DNA from: Prochlorococcus sp. AG-449-O05
Lineage (GTDB): Bacteria; Cyanobacteriota; Cyanobacteriia; PCC-6307; Cyanobiaceae
DNA: 62,450 bases
Direction of reading: 5' to 3'
Assembly (NCBI GenBank): GCA_003212195.1
Contig: QCQM01000002.1
Span: 1 to 62,450, forward strand
Every line of letters starts with the position of its first letter. Within the stretch, counting starts at the first letter, position 1. Below, piece by piece: positions 22,994-34,262 of this stretch. A program made the translations under genes and the position numbers. The notes under the pieces were generated by a model. That model ran no database searches. It saw only the letters and a list, made by a program, of their open reading frames with translations, and was not told the DNA's origin.

Positions 22994-23242
22994 TTATGCT
23001 ACATGTGGAGGTGTAGGACTATTATACGAACTTAAAGGAAGTATTAGAGTAGCGATGTTTTGATTCTTTTCAGGTCTTTTTTTCTTTGAGAATTTTTTGC
23101 CAAAAGGTACTCTTATAACATTAGTTCCCTCAATGGAACAAATGTTTAAATTATCTCCTAAAGAATTATTGACAAAATTTGGTAAGTCGACATTTTTAAC
23201 TGGCAAGTTCTTAATGTTACCAGATTTAAAATCTTTGGTCAT
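22994..23242 (-). CDS. Small hypothetical protein
   Basis: 82-aa ORF immediately downstream of and convergent with sqdX; basic core RVPFGKKFSKKKRPEKNQNIATLILPL. A plus-strand ORF at 23097-23297 competes. Confidence 0.5.
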   Translation of the reverse strand: MTKDFKSGNIKNLPVKNVDLPNFVNNSLGDNLNICSIEGTNVIRVPFGKKFSKKKRPEKNQNIATLILPLSSYNSPTPPHVA

Positions 23243-23371
23243 AGCTTCAAATACCCCAAAAAATTTGATGCCTGAATATTTTAATAAAAAAATTTAAAAA
23301 AATTCTATAAGAAAATATTAAATTTTTATTCTCACTGATAATAACTAAGTAAATACAAGGACGCTAGTCCT

Positions 23372-26287
23372 TCAAGCACATTTTTTTTCTTCGAAAGTAT
23401 CTCCTTGATTTACATTGCAAGAACAAATTAAATTGCGATCACCATATGCATTATTGATCCTAGAAACTGAAGACCAAAACTTGATAGATGTTGGAGTTTT
23501 ATAAGGAAAAGAAGCTTTTTCTTTTGAATAAGGATAATGCCAATTATCAGCAATTAACTCTTTCAGCGTATGGGGAGCGTTACTTATTACATTATTATTC
23601 TTTAATTCAATATTTTTTTCTATTTCGCTTATTTCTTCTCCAATTAAAAGCATAGCCTCACAGAATCTATCCAATTCAACCAAACTTTCACTTTCAGTGG
23701 GCTCTATCATTATCGTCTCAGGAACAGGCCAACTTATAGTTGGGGCATGAAAACTATAATCTATTAATCGTTTAGCTAAATCATTTACACTCAATCCAGT
23801 TTTGGATTTTAAATCTCTAAAATCTAAAATACATTCATGTGCGACAAAATTATTTTTTCCTTTATAAAGAATCTTGAATTTATGCTTTAAAGAATGTGCA
23901 AGATAATTTGCAGATAAAATTGCATGCGCAGTTGCTTTCCTTAGACCATTAAGACCAGCCATTTTTATGTACATCCAACTTATTGGAAGAATACTTGCAC
24001 TCCCATGATTGGCAGATGATACGTAATTGGAACTATTAGATAAATTATTATCTATTAAAGAATGAGTAGGAAGAAATGGGCTTAAAGTTTCTGATGCGGC
24101 AACTGGACCAACTCCTGGACCACCACCTCCATGTGGAATGCAGAATGTTTTATGTAGATTCAAATGACAAACATCAACACCATAATTTCCCGGTTTGCAT
24201 AATCCAACCTGAGCGTTCAAATTTGCTCCATCTAAATATACAAATCCTCCAACAGAGTGAATTAAGTCACATATCTCTCTGATCTGCAATTCAAAAACTC
24301 CATGAGTAGAGGGGTAGGTCAACATAAGGGCTCCTATTTGGTTATCAAATTTCTTGACCTTGATCGACAAATCTTGAAAATCAATATTTCCTTCGTTATC
24401 GCATTCAACCGTTACAACATCAAATCCTGCCATAACTGCACTAGCAGGATTTGTTCCATGAGCACTTTTAGGAATTAAACATTTTTTTCTTGATAGTTCA
24501 CCTTTTGATTCAAAATAAGAATTAATTGCCAATAATCCTGCAAACTCTCCCTGAGAGCCTGCATTTGGTTGAAAAGAAACTGAATTTAAACCAACTATAT
24601 CACTTATCCATTTTTCTAGGTCAGATATTATTTTTGAATACCCCTTAGTTTGATTTGGTGGAGAAAAAGGATGAATTGAAGATAAATTCGACCATGAGAC
24701 TGGATTCAACTCGGCTGCAGAATTTAACTTCATAGTGCAGCTTCCTAATGGCATCATTCCGTCCACCAAAGAAAAATCTTTTTCAGCAAGACGGAATATA
24801 TATCTCATTAATTCAGTTTCACTTTGATAGTTTGTAAATATATCTTGCTGCATCCATTCACTAGATCTCAAATCAATACTCTCAATCTGAAATCCCTTAT
24901 CAAATATTACATTCTCCAATTCTTCTTTTTTTTCTATGACGTTTGCTATGAAAGTCACAATATTTTTGATTTCTTTTTCATTACTCAGCTCATCTAAAGA
25001 AATCCCAAAACCAGTTGAGTTTTCAATAGTTGATCCCAACGGCAAAATTCTAAGGTTATAACCATTTTTTAAAGCTTCATTATGAATCCTCTTGGCATGC
25101 TCAGAATAAATATCAACACTATCAAATCTAATCCCATCAGGTAAATCAAAACCTAAATTAGCCAAACATGATTCTAAATTTATTCTCAACTGCACTATTC
25201 TCTTAGCAATTGCCGTTAATCCACTAGGTCCATGATAAATAGCATAAAAAGAAGAAATTATAGCTAACAAAGATTGAGCAGTACATATATTACTAGTAGC
25301 CTTCTCCCTTCTAATATGTTGCTCTCTTGTTTGTAGTGCTAGTCTTAAAGACTTTTCTCCGTTTTTAGAAAGAGTCTGACCAACAATTCTTCCGGGAATT
25401 AACCTTTTATATTTTTCGGTACATGCAAAAAATGCAGCGTGGGGGCCACCAAAACCCATTGGAACTCCAAATCTTTGCATACTACCAACTGCAACATCCA
25501 CGCCAAATTCAGATATTGGTTTAATTAAAACTTGTGCCAATGGATCAATACATGCGGATACAATAATTTCAGATCTATGTGCTTGAGATATTAAGAATGT
25601 TGGATCAAATAATTCCCCATTTTTGCCAGGTAATTGCAACAAAATCCCAAAAACATCCTCACGATTCGGAAGGTTGCTTGGAGTAAAGCGTTTTAAAGAT
25701 ATTCCCAAAGGTTTTGCTCTAGTTTGTAGAACATTAAAAGTATGATCAAAAACATTTGATTCCACTAAGTAAACTTTCGAAGATTTATTTTTTCTTGCCG
25801 AAAAACTCATAGCCATAGCTTCCGCAGCAGCAGTTGCCTCATCTAACAAAGATGCATTAGCAACAGGGAATCCTGTTAATTCACAAACTATAGTCTGAAA
25901 ATTAAAAAGAGCTTCTAATCTTCCTTGTGCAATTTCTGCTTGGTATGGAGTATAGGACGTATACCACCTAGGATTTTCAAGAACATGTCTTTGAATTACT
26001 TTAGGCATGTGATTATCGTAATAACCAAGTCCTATTAGAGATCTCATTTTATTGTTTTTATTCGCAATCTCTTCTAATTCATTTAAAGCCTCAATTTCAG
26101 AACATCCTCTGGGTAATATTTCAGAAAACTTATTATTTAACTTAATATCTTCGGGTATAACTTGATCTATAAATTGATCAATACTATTAAAACCAAGCTT
26201 AGAGAGCATTTTCTGTTCATCAACATCACTCAAACCAAGGTGTCTATTAATAAATAAATCTGAATTAATCGTGGATTTCATATCCAA
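23372..26287 (-). CDS. gcvP: Glycine dehydrogenase (decarboxylating), P protein
   Basis: FINRHLGLSDVDEQKML, YTPYQAEIAQGRLEALFNFQT, LNLHKTFCIPHGGGGPGVGP. Confidence 0.98.
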   Translation of the reverse strand: MDMKSTINSDLFINRHLGLSDVDEQKMLSKLGFNSIDQFIDQVIPEDIKLNNKFSEILPRGCSEIEALNELEEIANKNNKMRSLIGLGYYDNHMPKVIQRHVLENPRWYTSYTPYQAEIAQGRLEALFNFQTIVCELTGFPVANASLLDEATAAAEAMAMSFSARKNKSSKVYLVESNVFDHTFNVLQTRAKPLGISLKRFTPSNLPNREDVFGILLQLPGKNGELFDPTFLISQAHRSEIIVSACIDPLAQVLIKPISEFGVDVAVGSMQRFGVPMGFGGPHAAFFACTEKYKRLIPGRIVGQTLSKNGEKSLRLALQTREQHIRREKATSNICTAQSLLAIISSFYAIYHGPSGLTAIAKRIVQLRINLESCLANLGFDLPDGIRFDSVDIYSEHAKRIHNEALKNGYNLRILPLGSTIENSTGFGISLDELSNEKEIKNIVTFIANVIEKKEELENVIFDKGFQIESIDLRSSEWMQQDIFTNYQSETELMRYIFRLAEKDFSLVDGMMPLGSCTMKLNSAAELNPVSWSNLSSIHPFSPPNQTKGYSKIISDLEKWISDIVGLNSVSFQPNAGSQGEFAGLLAINSYFESKGELSRKKCLIPKSAHGTNPASAVMAGFDVVTVECDNEGNIDFQDLSIKVKKFDNQIGALMLTYPSTHGVFELQIREICDLIHSVGGFVYLDGANLNAQVGLCKPGNYGVDVCHLNLHKTFCIPHGGGGPGVGPVAASETLSPFLPTHSLIDNNLSNSSNYVSSANHGSASILPISWMYIKMAGLNGLRKATAHAILSANYLAHSLKHKFKILYKGKNNFVAHECILDFRDLKSKTGLSVNDLAKRLIDYSFHAPTISWPVPETIMIEPTESESLVELDRFCEAMLLIGEEISEIEKNIELKNNNVISNAPHTLKELIADNWHYPYSKEKASFPYKTPTSIKFWSSVSRINNAYGDRNLICSCNVNQGDTFEEKKCA

Positions 26288-26325
26288 TTTTTTCTATAAC
26301 TTAGCCTATTGATAAAGATTTTGCT

Positions 26326-26715
26326 TTAATTTGGCATAACCTTTGATTTATATGCATCTGAGGTCATCAAATCATCAAATGATACTTTGGAATCGGGTTT
26401 AATAATAATTAACCATCCATCTCCAATACAATCATTCTGTAAAAGCTCTGGGTTATCAATAACACTTTCATTTACAGATACAATTTCTCCTGAAAAAGGC
26501 AGATAAACTTCCTCAACGGCCTTAACAGATTCTATTGTTCCAAAAGTATCACCTTTCTCTAAAGTTGCCCCTTGATCTGCTAACTCAACAAAAACAATAT
26601 CTCCTAACTGATCTATAGCAAATTCACTAACTCCAATTTTTAACAAACCATTTTCTTCTAAGACATACTCATGAGTATCAGCATAATTAAGGTTATCTGG
26701 AAACTGGTAAGACAT
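26326..26715 (-). CDS. gcvH: Glycine cleavage system H protein
   Basis: YADTHEYV, GDIVFVELADQGATLEKGDTFGTIESVKAVEEVYLPFSGE (lipoyl lysine region). Confidence 0.97.
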   Translation of the reverse strand: MSYQFPDNLNYADTHEYVLEENGLLKIGVSEFAIDQLGDIVFVELADQGATLEKGDTFGTIESVKAVEEVYLPFSGEIVSVNESVIDNPELLQNDCIGDGWLIIIKPDSKVSFDDLMTSDAYKSKVMPN

Positions 26716-28010
26716 TATTGAGTTGATAAAGGAAGTAGAGAATCCTTTGAAATTAATTTTTCCTCTAATAATTCAGATAATAATCGAATTAATGCAATTT
26801 TGATGTGAGCTATGTGAGAACCACCTTGAACATAAATATTGTAAGGATCTCTTAGAGGAGCATCAGCAGAAAATTCACTTGTACTACCTTCAATAAATGT
26901 ACCTCCTGCCATTAATAATTTTGAATCATAGCCATCCATTGATGATGGAACAACATTAAGAAAAGAATCTATTGGTGAAGAATTTTGAAAAGATTGACAA
27001 ACTTTTTGTACCAAATCAGGATTATTCAATCTTACTGACTGAATAAGATCAGATCTATAAGTTGCTGGCTCTGGCAAAACCTTAAATCCCAAATTTTTGA
27101 AAACTGCTGCAACCATATCAGCACCTTTTAGTGATTCGTGAACAATTTGTGGTGCTAAAAACAAACCCTGCAAAATTAATCTTCCTAGTCCAAAATTTAT
27201 TCCTGCAGATGAACCAATACCTGGGGAGGTTAATCTAGAACATGCCATCTCAACCAACTCTGCATCACCTGCAACATACCCACCAGTAGGAACGATTGTC
27301 CCTCCCAAATTTTTAATCAATGATCCAGCAATTATATTTGCACCTTTAGAAATTGGTTCACTATCTTCAACGAGCTCCCCATAACAGTTATCAACAAAAC
27401 ATATGCAGTTAGGATCAAGGGAATGAATCAGAGTACAAATTCTCTCTATCTCATGATTCGTAAGAGATTTTCTCCAACTATATCCACAACTTTTTTGTAT
27501 AAATACTAATTTGCATGAATTTTCTTGAAAAGAATGAAAAATTTTTTCTTCAAAAGAATCAAAATTCTCGCAAATATTTATTTGCTTATATTTAATCTCA
27601 AAATCTTTCAGTGAGCCTTTACCCCGTCCCCTTATTCCTATCACTTCTTCTAAAGTGTCATATGGTTGGCCTGTAAGAGATAACATCACATCTCCAGGCC
27701 TTAGAATTCCAAATAAAACAGAACTTATTGCATGCGTGCCACTTACAAATTGCATCCTCACAGCTGCCTTTTCAGCAAGAAACAATCTTGCAAAAACCGC
27801 ATCAATTTTTTCTCTAGATATATCACCATGACCACTACCAGAGGATTGATTGAAATGACTAGTAGAAACTTTTTCTTCCTTAAATATTGTCAAAATATTT
27901 TCTAATTTATGGAAAACCTGATTAGATCTTTCTTGGAAAACTTTATTTAAACTCTCTTCTACAGATAGAACAGCGTTTTCAGCCAGTTTTAAGTTATTGT
28001 TTCTTATCAT
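26715..28010 (-). CDS. Methionine gamma-lyase family / 'aluminum resistance' family PLP protein
   Basis: SGHGDISREKIDAVFARLFLAEKAAVRMQFVSGTHAI, FVDNCYGE, GSLIKNLGGTI. Confidence 0.88.
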   Translation of the reverse strand: MIRNNNLKLAENAVLSVEESLNKVFQERSNQVFHKLENILTIFKEEKVSTSHFNQSSGSGHGDISREKIDAVFARLFLAEKAAVRMQFVSGTHAISSVLFGILRPGDVMLSLTGQPYDTLEEVIGIRGRGKGSLKDFEIKYKQINICENFDSFEEKIFHSFQENSCKLVFIQKSCGYSWRKSLTNHEIERICTLIHSLDPNCICFVDNCYGELVEDSEPISKGANIIAGSLIKNLGGTIVPTGGYVAGDAELVEMACSRLTSPGIGSSAGINFGLGRLILQGLFLAPQIVHESLKGADMVAAVFKNLGFKVLPEPATYRSDLIQSVRLNNPDLVQKVCQSFQNSSPIDSFLNVVPSSMDGYDSKLLMAGGTFIEGSTSEFSADAPLRDPYNIYVQGGSHIAHIKIALIRLLSELLEEKLISKDSLLPLSTQ

Positions 28011-28028
28011 TAGTTATAAAAAATCATA

Positions 28029-28727
28029 TTATTTTTCAGAAGCTAAAGTTCTTAATTCTGCGAGGAAAGCATTAGGTCCCCGACCCTGAAAATAAGAGAG
28101 TTTTTTTGAGGCCTCATATAAATCAAGCAGTTCTCCATCTAATTCTTCTGCCGTATAGTCTCTAATTCCTGCTATTACCTCAGCAAAACGTTCTCTACGG
28201 GTAGATTTATTGACTGCATAGGCTGCCATTACCTGAATTTTACATGATCTCCAAGCCTTATTTTGACAAAAATGCACTGAAAGAGCATCACTTAAAGCAG
28301 AAGCTTCTTCATCTTCTATATACCAATCAAAAGATGAAGGTAGCGGTTTTAATCCTGAAAATATCTCAAATAATTCGCCAGCTGACAATGGATTACCAGA
28401 ATCGTTTTTTAAAGGTAATGCCGACTCCTGCAAAGATTTCCATAACTCGGGATAATCATTTTCTAAACGATCCCTGATTTTTTCTATACCTTGATCAAGA
28501 ATCGTATTAACTTGAGCTAAAGCTAGAAAAACTTCAGGCCCCGGAGAAGATAACTTTCCATTCCTAAGATTAGAAATTTGCGAATTATGAACTTTCCCTA
28601 AATCAAGAATTTCAGAAAGTAAGGGTAAAACCCTATGTGACCAACCATTTCTTTCATGCCAAAGGTGTATTAAATGAGCCATAGCCCTACGACCTCTAGA
28701 TAATTTTTCGCGATATCCGAGACTCAC
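28029..28727 (-). CDS. Uncharacterised protein with HTH-like N-terminal segment
   Basis: 232-aa ORF; ILDLGKVHNSQISNLRNGKLSSPGPEVFLALAQVN resembles an XRE-type helix-turn-helix. Confidence 0.75.
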   Translation of the reverse strand: MSLGYREKLSRGRRAMAHLIHLWHERNGWSHRVLPLLSEILDLGKVHNSQISNLRNGKLSSPGPEVFLALAQVNTILDQGIEKIRDRLENDYPELWKSLQESALPLKNDSGNPLSAGELFEIFSGLKPLPSSFDWYIEDEEASALSDALSVHFCQNKAWRSCKIQVMAAYAVNKSTRRERFAEVIAGIRDYTAEELDGELLDLYEASKKLSYFQGRGPNAFLAELRTLASEK

Positions 28728-28802
28728 AGATAATTAAACTTATCAATAGTATAGTATGATAATATTACATATCGGTAATTTTGAAAATAGTATTTCAATA
28801 TC

Positions 28803-29741
28803 ATGAATTCAGTAATTTTCCAAGAAACAGCAAAATTAAAAAAACCTGTCCCAGCTGAAAAAGTTATAGAACTCTCAGAAAAATTACTGGAACCTTCCAG
28901 CCATTCAAAAAGATATCCTCCAAGACTACATAAAACTTGGGGAACAATAGTTTTCATGGTTGCAATTCATATTCTTTCTCTTGTAGCTATACAACCAAAA
29001 TTTTGGAGTCTCCCTGCAGTCACTTCATTATTATTTTTTTACTGGGTAACTGCTTGTTTAGGAGTCACTCTTGGATATCACAGATTGTTATCACACAGAT
29101 CTTTCATTGTTCCAAGATGGTTAGAAAGATTTTTTGCTACCTGTGGAGCTATAAGTTGCCAGCATGGGCCAATAGATTGGGTAGGTTTACATAGGCATCA
29201 CCACTCTTTTTCAGATACTGAAGTAGATCATCACAATAGTAAAAAGGGGTTTTGGTGGAGTCATATGGGTTGGATGTTTAAAGACGTAGAAGCACTAAAA
29301 GCTGTTCCAAAACTAAGTGCAGATTTAATCAAGGATCCATACTATAGATTTCTAAATAAATATTTTTTATTATTACAAATTCCTATTGGACTTTCTTTGT
29401 ACGCAATAGGTCAAAAACTAGGAGTTGGAGGATGGGCTCTAGTCCTTTGGGGAATTCCATTGAGGCTTGTGGTTGTTTATCACATAACTTGGTTAGTAAA
29501 CTCCGCGACGCATTGTTGGGGTAAAGCACCATTTGAAAGTGGTGATTCATCTAAAAACAACGCGTGGGTTGCCGCATTAACATTTGGAGAAGGTTGGCAT
29601 AATAATCATCATGCATTTCCCAATTCGGCAAAACAAGGATTATTTAGAGGTCAGATAGACATAACATGGGAACATATTAAGATTCTTGCGAAATTTGGTC
29701 TTGCAAAAAAAGTAAAGTTACCCTCTAGGTCTTATTATTAA
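28803..29741 (+). CDS. desC: Acyl-lipid (delta-9-type) fatty acid desaturase
   Basis: Three histidine boxes: [19 protein letters not shown]; hydrophobic segments between them. Confidence 0.92.
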   Translation: MNSVIFQETAKLKKPVPAEKVIELSEKLLEPSSHSKRYPPRLHKTWGTIVFMVAIHILSLVAIQPKFWSLPAVTSLLFFYWVTACLGVTLGYHRLLSHRSFIVPRWLERFFATCGAISCQHGPIDWVGLHRHHHSFSDTEVDHHNSKKGFWWSHMGWMFKDVEALKAVPKLSADLIKDPYYRFLNKYFLLLQIPIGLSLYAIGQKLGVGGWALVLWGIPLRLVVVYHITWLVNSATHCWGKAPFESGDSSKNNAWVAALTFGEGWHNNHHAFPNSAKQGLFRGQIDITWEHIKILAKFGLAKKVKLPSRSYY

Positions 29742-29761
29742 CTATATTGTTCAACATTTTC

Positions 29762-30217
29762 ATGGCTAAAAGAGTACAAGTCGCATTAACTGAATCAATC
29801 GCATCACTAGGTAAAGAAGGAGATCTAGTTGAAGTAGCACCTGGATACGCAAGAAATTTTTTATTACCTTACGGAAAGGCAATGAATGTAACACCAGCAG
29901 TTCTTAAACAAATTGAAAGGAAAAAAGAAAAAGAAAGAATCGCTGCTGATAAATTAAAGCAAGAAGCTTTAGATTTCCAAACTGCATTATCTACAATAGG
30001 TAGGTTCACTATCAAAAAACAGGTTGGAGAAGATGGTGTCCTTTTTGGAACGGTTACCAATGGGGATGTTGCCGAAGCAATAGAAGCAGCAACTAAAAAA
30101 GAAATTGATAGAAGAAACATCACAGTTCCAGATATTCATAATTTAGGTTCCTTTACTGCAAAAATAAAATTACATCCAGAAGTAAATGCAGAAGTAAATA
30201 TTGAAGTAACAAGTTAA
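29762..30217 (+). CDS. rplI: 50S ribosomal protein L9
   Basis: [40 protein letters not shown]; start moved from the track's 29747 to the ATG at 29762. Confidence 0.96.
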   Translation: MAKRVQVALTESIASLGKEGDLVEVAPGYARNFLLPYGKAMNVTPAVLKQIERKKEKERIAADKLKQEALDFQTALSTIGRFTIKKQVGEDGVLFGTVTNGDVAEAIEAATKKEIDRRNITVPDIHNLGSFTAKIKLHPEVNAEVNIEVTS

Positions 30218-30275
30218 TCAATTTGTTGCATTATTTTGAAAAGTAGCCAGAGTATATATCTAAGCAATTAAAGAT

Positions 30276-31658
30276 ATGGTTTCCGTACCTTTTCCAAATA
30301 ATGGGCAAAATAAAAATTTTAAAAAAGATTTTAATAGTGAAAATGCTGGATTAGTTCCTCCTCAAAACGTTCAAGCAGAGGAAGCTGTTCTAGGTGGCAT
30401 ACTTCTTGATCCAGACGCGATCGGAAGAATTGCAGACTTAATTAAACCTGAAGCTTTTTATATAAATGCCCATCAAGAGATTTATAGAACAGCATTAATG
30501 TTGCATACCCAGGGAAAACCAACTGATCTAACATCAATGAGTGCTTGGCTAGCAGATAATGGATCACTAGATAAAATTGGAGGTAACAGCAAATTAGTAG
30601 AACTAGTTGAAAATGTCTCCTCTACAGCTTCCATAGAACAAGTTGCTAATTTAATTAACGACAAATTCATGAGAAGGCAACTTATCAGATCTGGAAATGA
30701 AGTAGTTCAACTTGGTTTTGATCAGACTCAAGATACTAATGAAGTTCTAGATAAAGCAGAGCAAAAAATATTTGAAATCAGTCAAGAAAAACCTTCAAAA
30801 GGTCTGACTCAAGCAGCTGAAATCCTTACAAGTACTTTTAATGAAATAGAGTCAAGATCATTAGGTACTTCAGTAGCTGGAATTCCTGTAAATTTCTACG
30901 ACCTTGATGCAATGACTCAAGGTTTTCAAAGAAGTGATTTAATAATTGTTGCTGGAAGACCTTCAATGGGGAAAACGTCAATAGTTCTAAACTTGGCTAA
31001 GAATGTTGCACAATCTCAAGATTTACCTGTTTGCGTATTTAGCCTTGAAATGAGTAAAGAACAGTTGACCTACAGATTACTCTCTATGGAAGTGGGAATC
31101 GAAAGTGGCAGGCTAAGAACAGGAAGATTACAGCAAGATGAATGGCCATTACTTGGAGAAGGTATCAATTCATTAGGTCAATTACCAATATTTATAGATG
31201 ACAAACCTAACTTAAGTGTTTTAGAGATGAGATCTCTTTGTAGAAGATTAATAGCTGAGCAAAAAAAAGAATTAGGATTAATCGTAATTGATTACCTTCA
31301 GTTAATGGAAGGATCAACCCCTGATAATAGAGTGCAAGAACTTTCACGAATAACAAGAGGTCTTAAAAGCATGGCCAGAGAATTAAAAGTACCAGTAGTA
31401 GCTTTATCTCAGCTTAGTAGAGGAGTTGAGTCTAGAACAAATAAAAGACCAATGTTAAGCGATCTAAGAGAATCAGGATCTATTGAACAAGACGCAGATT
31501 TAGTATTAATGATTTATAGAGATGAATACTATAATCCGGAGACTGAAGATAGAGGAATTACAGAAATCATTGTCACTAAACATAGAAATGGACCCGTAGG
31601 AACTGTTAAATTATTATTTGAACCTCAATTTACGAGATTTAGGAATTTAGCTAATTAA
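30276..31658 (+). CDS. dnaB: Replicative DNA helicase
   Basis: PPQNVQAEEAVLGGILLDPDAI, AGRPSMGKTSIVLNLA, VIDYLQLM, LSQLSRGVESR. Confidence 0.98.
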   Translation: MVSVPFPNNGQNKNFKKDFNSENAGLVPPQNVQAEEAVLGGILLDPDAIGRIADLIKPEAFYINAHQEIYRTALMLHTQGKPTDLTSMSAWLADNGSLDKIGGNSKLVELVENVSSTASIEQVANLINDKFMRRQLIRSGNEVVQLGFDQTQDTNEVLDKAEQKIFEISQEKPSKGLTQAAEILTSTFNEIESRSLGTSVAGIPVNFYDLDAMTQGFQRSDLIIVAGRPSMGKTSIVLNLAKNVAQSQDLPVCVFSLEMSKEQLTYRLLSMEVGIESGRLRTGRLQQDEWPLLGEGINSLGQLPIFIDDKPNLSVLEMRSLCRRLIAEQKKELGLIVIDYLQLMEGSTPDNRVQELSRITRGLKSMARELKVPVVALSQLSRGVESRTNKRPMLSDLRESGSIEQDADLVLMIYRDEYYNPETEDRGITEIIVTKHRNGPVGTVKLLFEPQFTRFRNLAN

Positions 31659-31670
31659 ATCGCTCCTAAA

Positions 31671-33638
31671 ATGCAAGATCATCACTCAACAAATGAATCT
31701 TTTGACGTCATCGTTATTGGAGGAGGACATGCAGGATGCGAAGCAGCTATAACAACAGCAAAATTAGGTTTTTCTACTGCCTTATTTACAATCAATCTAG
31801 ATAGAATTGCCTGGCAACCGTGTAATCCTGCAGTTGGGGGACCAGCAAAAAGTCAGTTGGTTCATGAAGTTGATGCATTAGGTGGAATTATTGGTAAAGT
31901 AGCCGATGTGACGGCTATTCAAAAAAGAATATTAAATGCAAGTAGAGGCCCAGCAGTATGGGCGTTAAGAGCTCAGACAGATAAAAGAGAATACTCAAAA
32001 AGAATGATCGAAATACTACAAAATACAGATAATTTATCTTTAAAAGAAGCAATGATTACTGAACTGGATATTGCAAAAACTGAACAAATTGGATTGCACT
32101 CAAAAAAAATCGTAAAAAAAAGAATAAAGGGTGTAAAAACATTCTTTGGTAGTTACTATTCAGCAAGATCAGTTATCATCACAGCTGGTACGTTCTTAGA
32201 AGGAAGAATATGGATAGGAAATAAATCAATGTCAGCTGGTAGATCGGGCGAACAAGCAGCACAAGGTCTTACTCAGAATTTGCACGAAATTGGTATCACA
32301 ACAGAACGTTTAAAAACAGGTACTCCAGCAAGAGTTGATAAAAGAAGTATCATTTTTGATGAATTAGATATTCAACCAAGTACTGCAGCAGATAAATATT
32401 TTTCGTTTGACCCAGATATAAAAAATAATATGCCCCAAGTTAGTTGTCACATCACAAGAACAACTACCAAAACACATCAACTAATTAGAGACAATTTACA
32501 TTTAACTCCCATTTACGGTGGTTTTATTGATAGTAAGGGGCCAAGATATTGTCCATCTATTGAAGATAAAATCGTCAAATTTGCTGATAAAGAATCACAT
32601 CAAATATTCTTAGAACCAGAAGGAATTAATACCCCTGAAATATATGTACAAGGATTTTCTACAGGTTTACCTGAAAATATTCAATTAGAACTTTTAAGGA
32701 CCTTACCTGGATTAGGTGAATGTAAAATGTTGCGACCAGCGTATGCTGTCGAGTATGACTATATACCCGCAACACAGCTTCAAACATCACTCGAAACGAA
32801 AGAAATTGAATATTTATTTAGCGCAGGACAAATTAATGGCACTACTGGTTATGAAGAAGCAGCAGCACAAGGATTAGTTGCAGGAGTAAATGCGACAAGA
32901 AAACTAAACAAAAAAGATCCAATAATCTTCACTAGAGAAAGCAGTTATATAGGAACAATGATCAATGATTTAATTACGAAAGATCTCAAAGAACCATACA
33001 GAGTTCTAACTAGTAGGAGTGAATATAGGTTAACTCTCAGAGGAGATAATGCAGATAGAAGATTAACACCATTAGGTTATCAAATAGGGCTTATTAATGA
33101 GAAAAGATGGTCGGCCTATAAAGAAAAAATGAACCTCCTCGAAGAAGAGAAATTTAGATTAAATAACACTCGTTTAAAAAATACCGATGAAATATCAAAA
33201 AAAATAGAATTAGAAACGGGATCAAAAATCAAAGGCTCAACAACTTTGAAAGAACTCCTAAAAAGGCCAAACTTTCATTATTCAGATCTAGTTAAATATA
33301 ATTTGAATGAAAGAAATCTAGGTTCTTCAATACAGGAAGGTGTAGAAATAGATATTAAATACGAGGGTTACCTTAAAAGACAAAAAAACAACATAGAACA
33401 AATAAATCGTCAAAGCTGTAAATCTCTGCCTCAAGAAATTAATTATGAAAATATAGAGACATTATCTTTAGAAGCTAGAGAAAATTTGAATAAGATAAAG
33501 CCAAAAAATTTTGGCGATGCTTCAAAAATTCCCGGTGTAAGCAAAGCTGATTTAACTGCATTACTTGTTTGGCTAAAAATAAGAGAAATAAAAAAAGAAA
33601 AGACAAATATTTTTGTCGAAAAAAAGTTATCATCTTAA
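31671..33638 (+). CDS. mnmG: tRNA uridine-5-carboxymethylaminomethyl modification enzyme MnmG/GidA
   Basis: [46 protein letters not shown]-like region, [16 protein letters not shown]. Confidence 0.97.
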   Translation: MQDHHSTNESFDVIVIGGGHAGCEAAITTAKLGFSTALFTINLDRIAWQPCNPAVGGPAKSQLVHEVDALGGIIGKVADVTAIQKRILNASRGPAVWALRAQTDKREYSKRMIEILQNTDNLSLKEAMITELDIAKTEQIGLHSKKIVKKRIKGVKTFFGSYYSARSVIITAGTFLEGRIWIGNKSMSAGRSGEQAAQGLTQNLHEIGITTERLKTGTPARVDKRSIIFDELDIQPSTAADKYFSFDPDIKNNMPQVSCHITRTTTKTHQLIRDNLHLTPIYGGFIDSKGPRYCPSIEDKIVKFADKESHQIFLEPEGINTPEIYVQGFSTGLPENIQLELLRTLPGLGECKMLRPAYAVEYDYIPATQLQTSLETKEIEYLFSAGQINGTTGYEEAAAQGLVAGVNATRKLNKKDPIIFTRESSYIGTMINDLITKDLKEPYRVLTSRSEYRLTLRGDNADRRLTPLGYQIGLINEKRWSAYKEKMNLLEEEKFRLNNTRLKNTDEISKKIELETGSKIKGSTTLKELLKRPNFHYSDLVKYNLNERNLGSSIQEGVEIDIKYEGYLKRQKNNIEQINRQSCKSLPQEINYENIETLSLEARENLNKIKPKNFGDASKIPGVSKADLTALLVWLKIREIKKEKTNIFVEKKLSS

Positions 33639-33719
33639 AAGCATTATCTCTCAGCACTGAATAATAAACTTTTTAACTCACCAAAAATTTTATGGGAAGA
33701 GAAAGCCTCTACTTTTTTA

Positions 33720-34262
33720 GTGAAAAATTCATTACCGAAAATATCTGGTCCATGGAAATTAATGCTGCTTGGGGATGGAAGTCCAACTAGACATTTACAG
33801 CTTTTAACTAATCAAGAGACGAAAATTAAATTAATTTCAATGCAAGTAGATCCTCTATTCATTGAAGAAGGTCCTAAAGAATTAAATCAATTAAATGGAC
33901 CTTTAATTAGAAGACAAGTTTGGATTAAAAACAATAATAAAAACCTAGCATGGGCTGAAAGTTGGTGGAATGCAGAGCAAGTGAATGAAAATTTAAAAGC
34001 CAAAGAAGAACCAATTTGGAAGAATTTGACACAAGACAGATCAGAATTGTTTAGAGAAGTTGACCGAATTTCACTTGTTAATTCAAATTGGTTAGAGGAT
34101 CAATTTTGCTTAAAAGGTCCCTTCTGGTCAAGAAATTATAGATTTTTTCGAGACAAAAAGCCCTTAACAATTATTAGAGAAGTATTCAATCCACATTTAG
34201 AAAGTTTATTAGGCTATTCAGGAATTAAAGAATTTACGAAGCTATACTCTTCTTCTTCTTGA
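33720..34262 (+). CDS. Chorismate lyase-like protein (GTG start)
   Basis: LMLLGDGSPTRHLQLLT, LIRRQVWI, FWSRNYRFFRDKKPLTIIREVFNP resembles cyanobacterial chorismate pyruvate-lyases. Confidence 0.7.
   Translation: MKNSLPKISGPWKLMLLGDGSPTRHLQLLTNQETKIKLISMQVDPLFIEEGPKELNQLNGPLIRRQVWIKNNNKNLAWAESWWNAEQVNENLKAKEEPIWKNLTQDRSELFREVDRISLVNSNWLEDQFCLKGPFWSRNYRFFRDKKPLTIIREVFNPHLESLLGYSGIKEFTKLYSSSS

Noticed and set aside
28724-28957. 77-aa minus ORF overlapping desC
   Set aside because: Antisense to a well-conserved desaturase N-terminus; no family resemblance or ribosome site.
29747-29761. TTG-initiated extension MFNIF of ribosomal protein L9
   Set aside because: The canonical L9 start MAKRVQV is the ATG at 29762.
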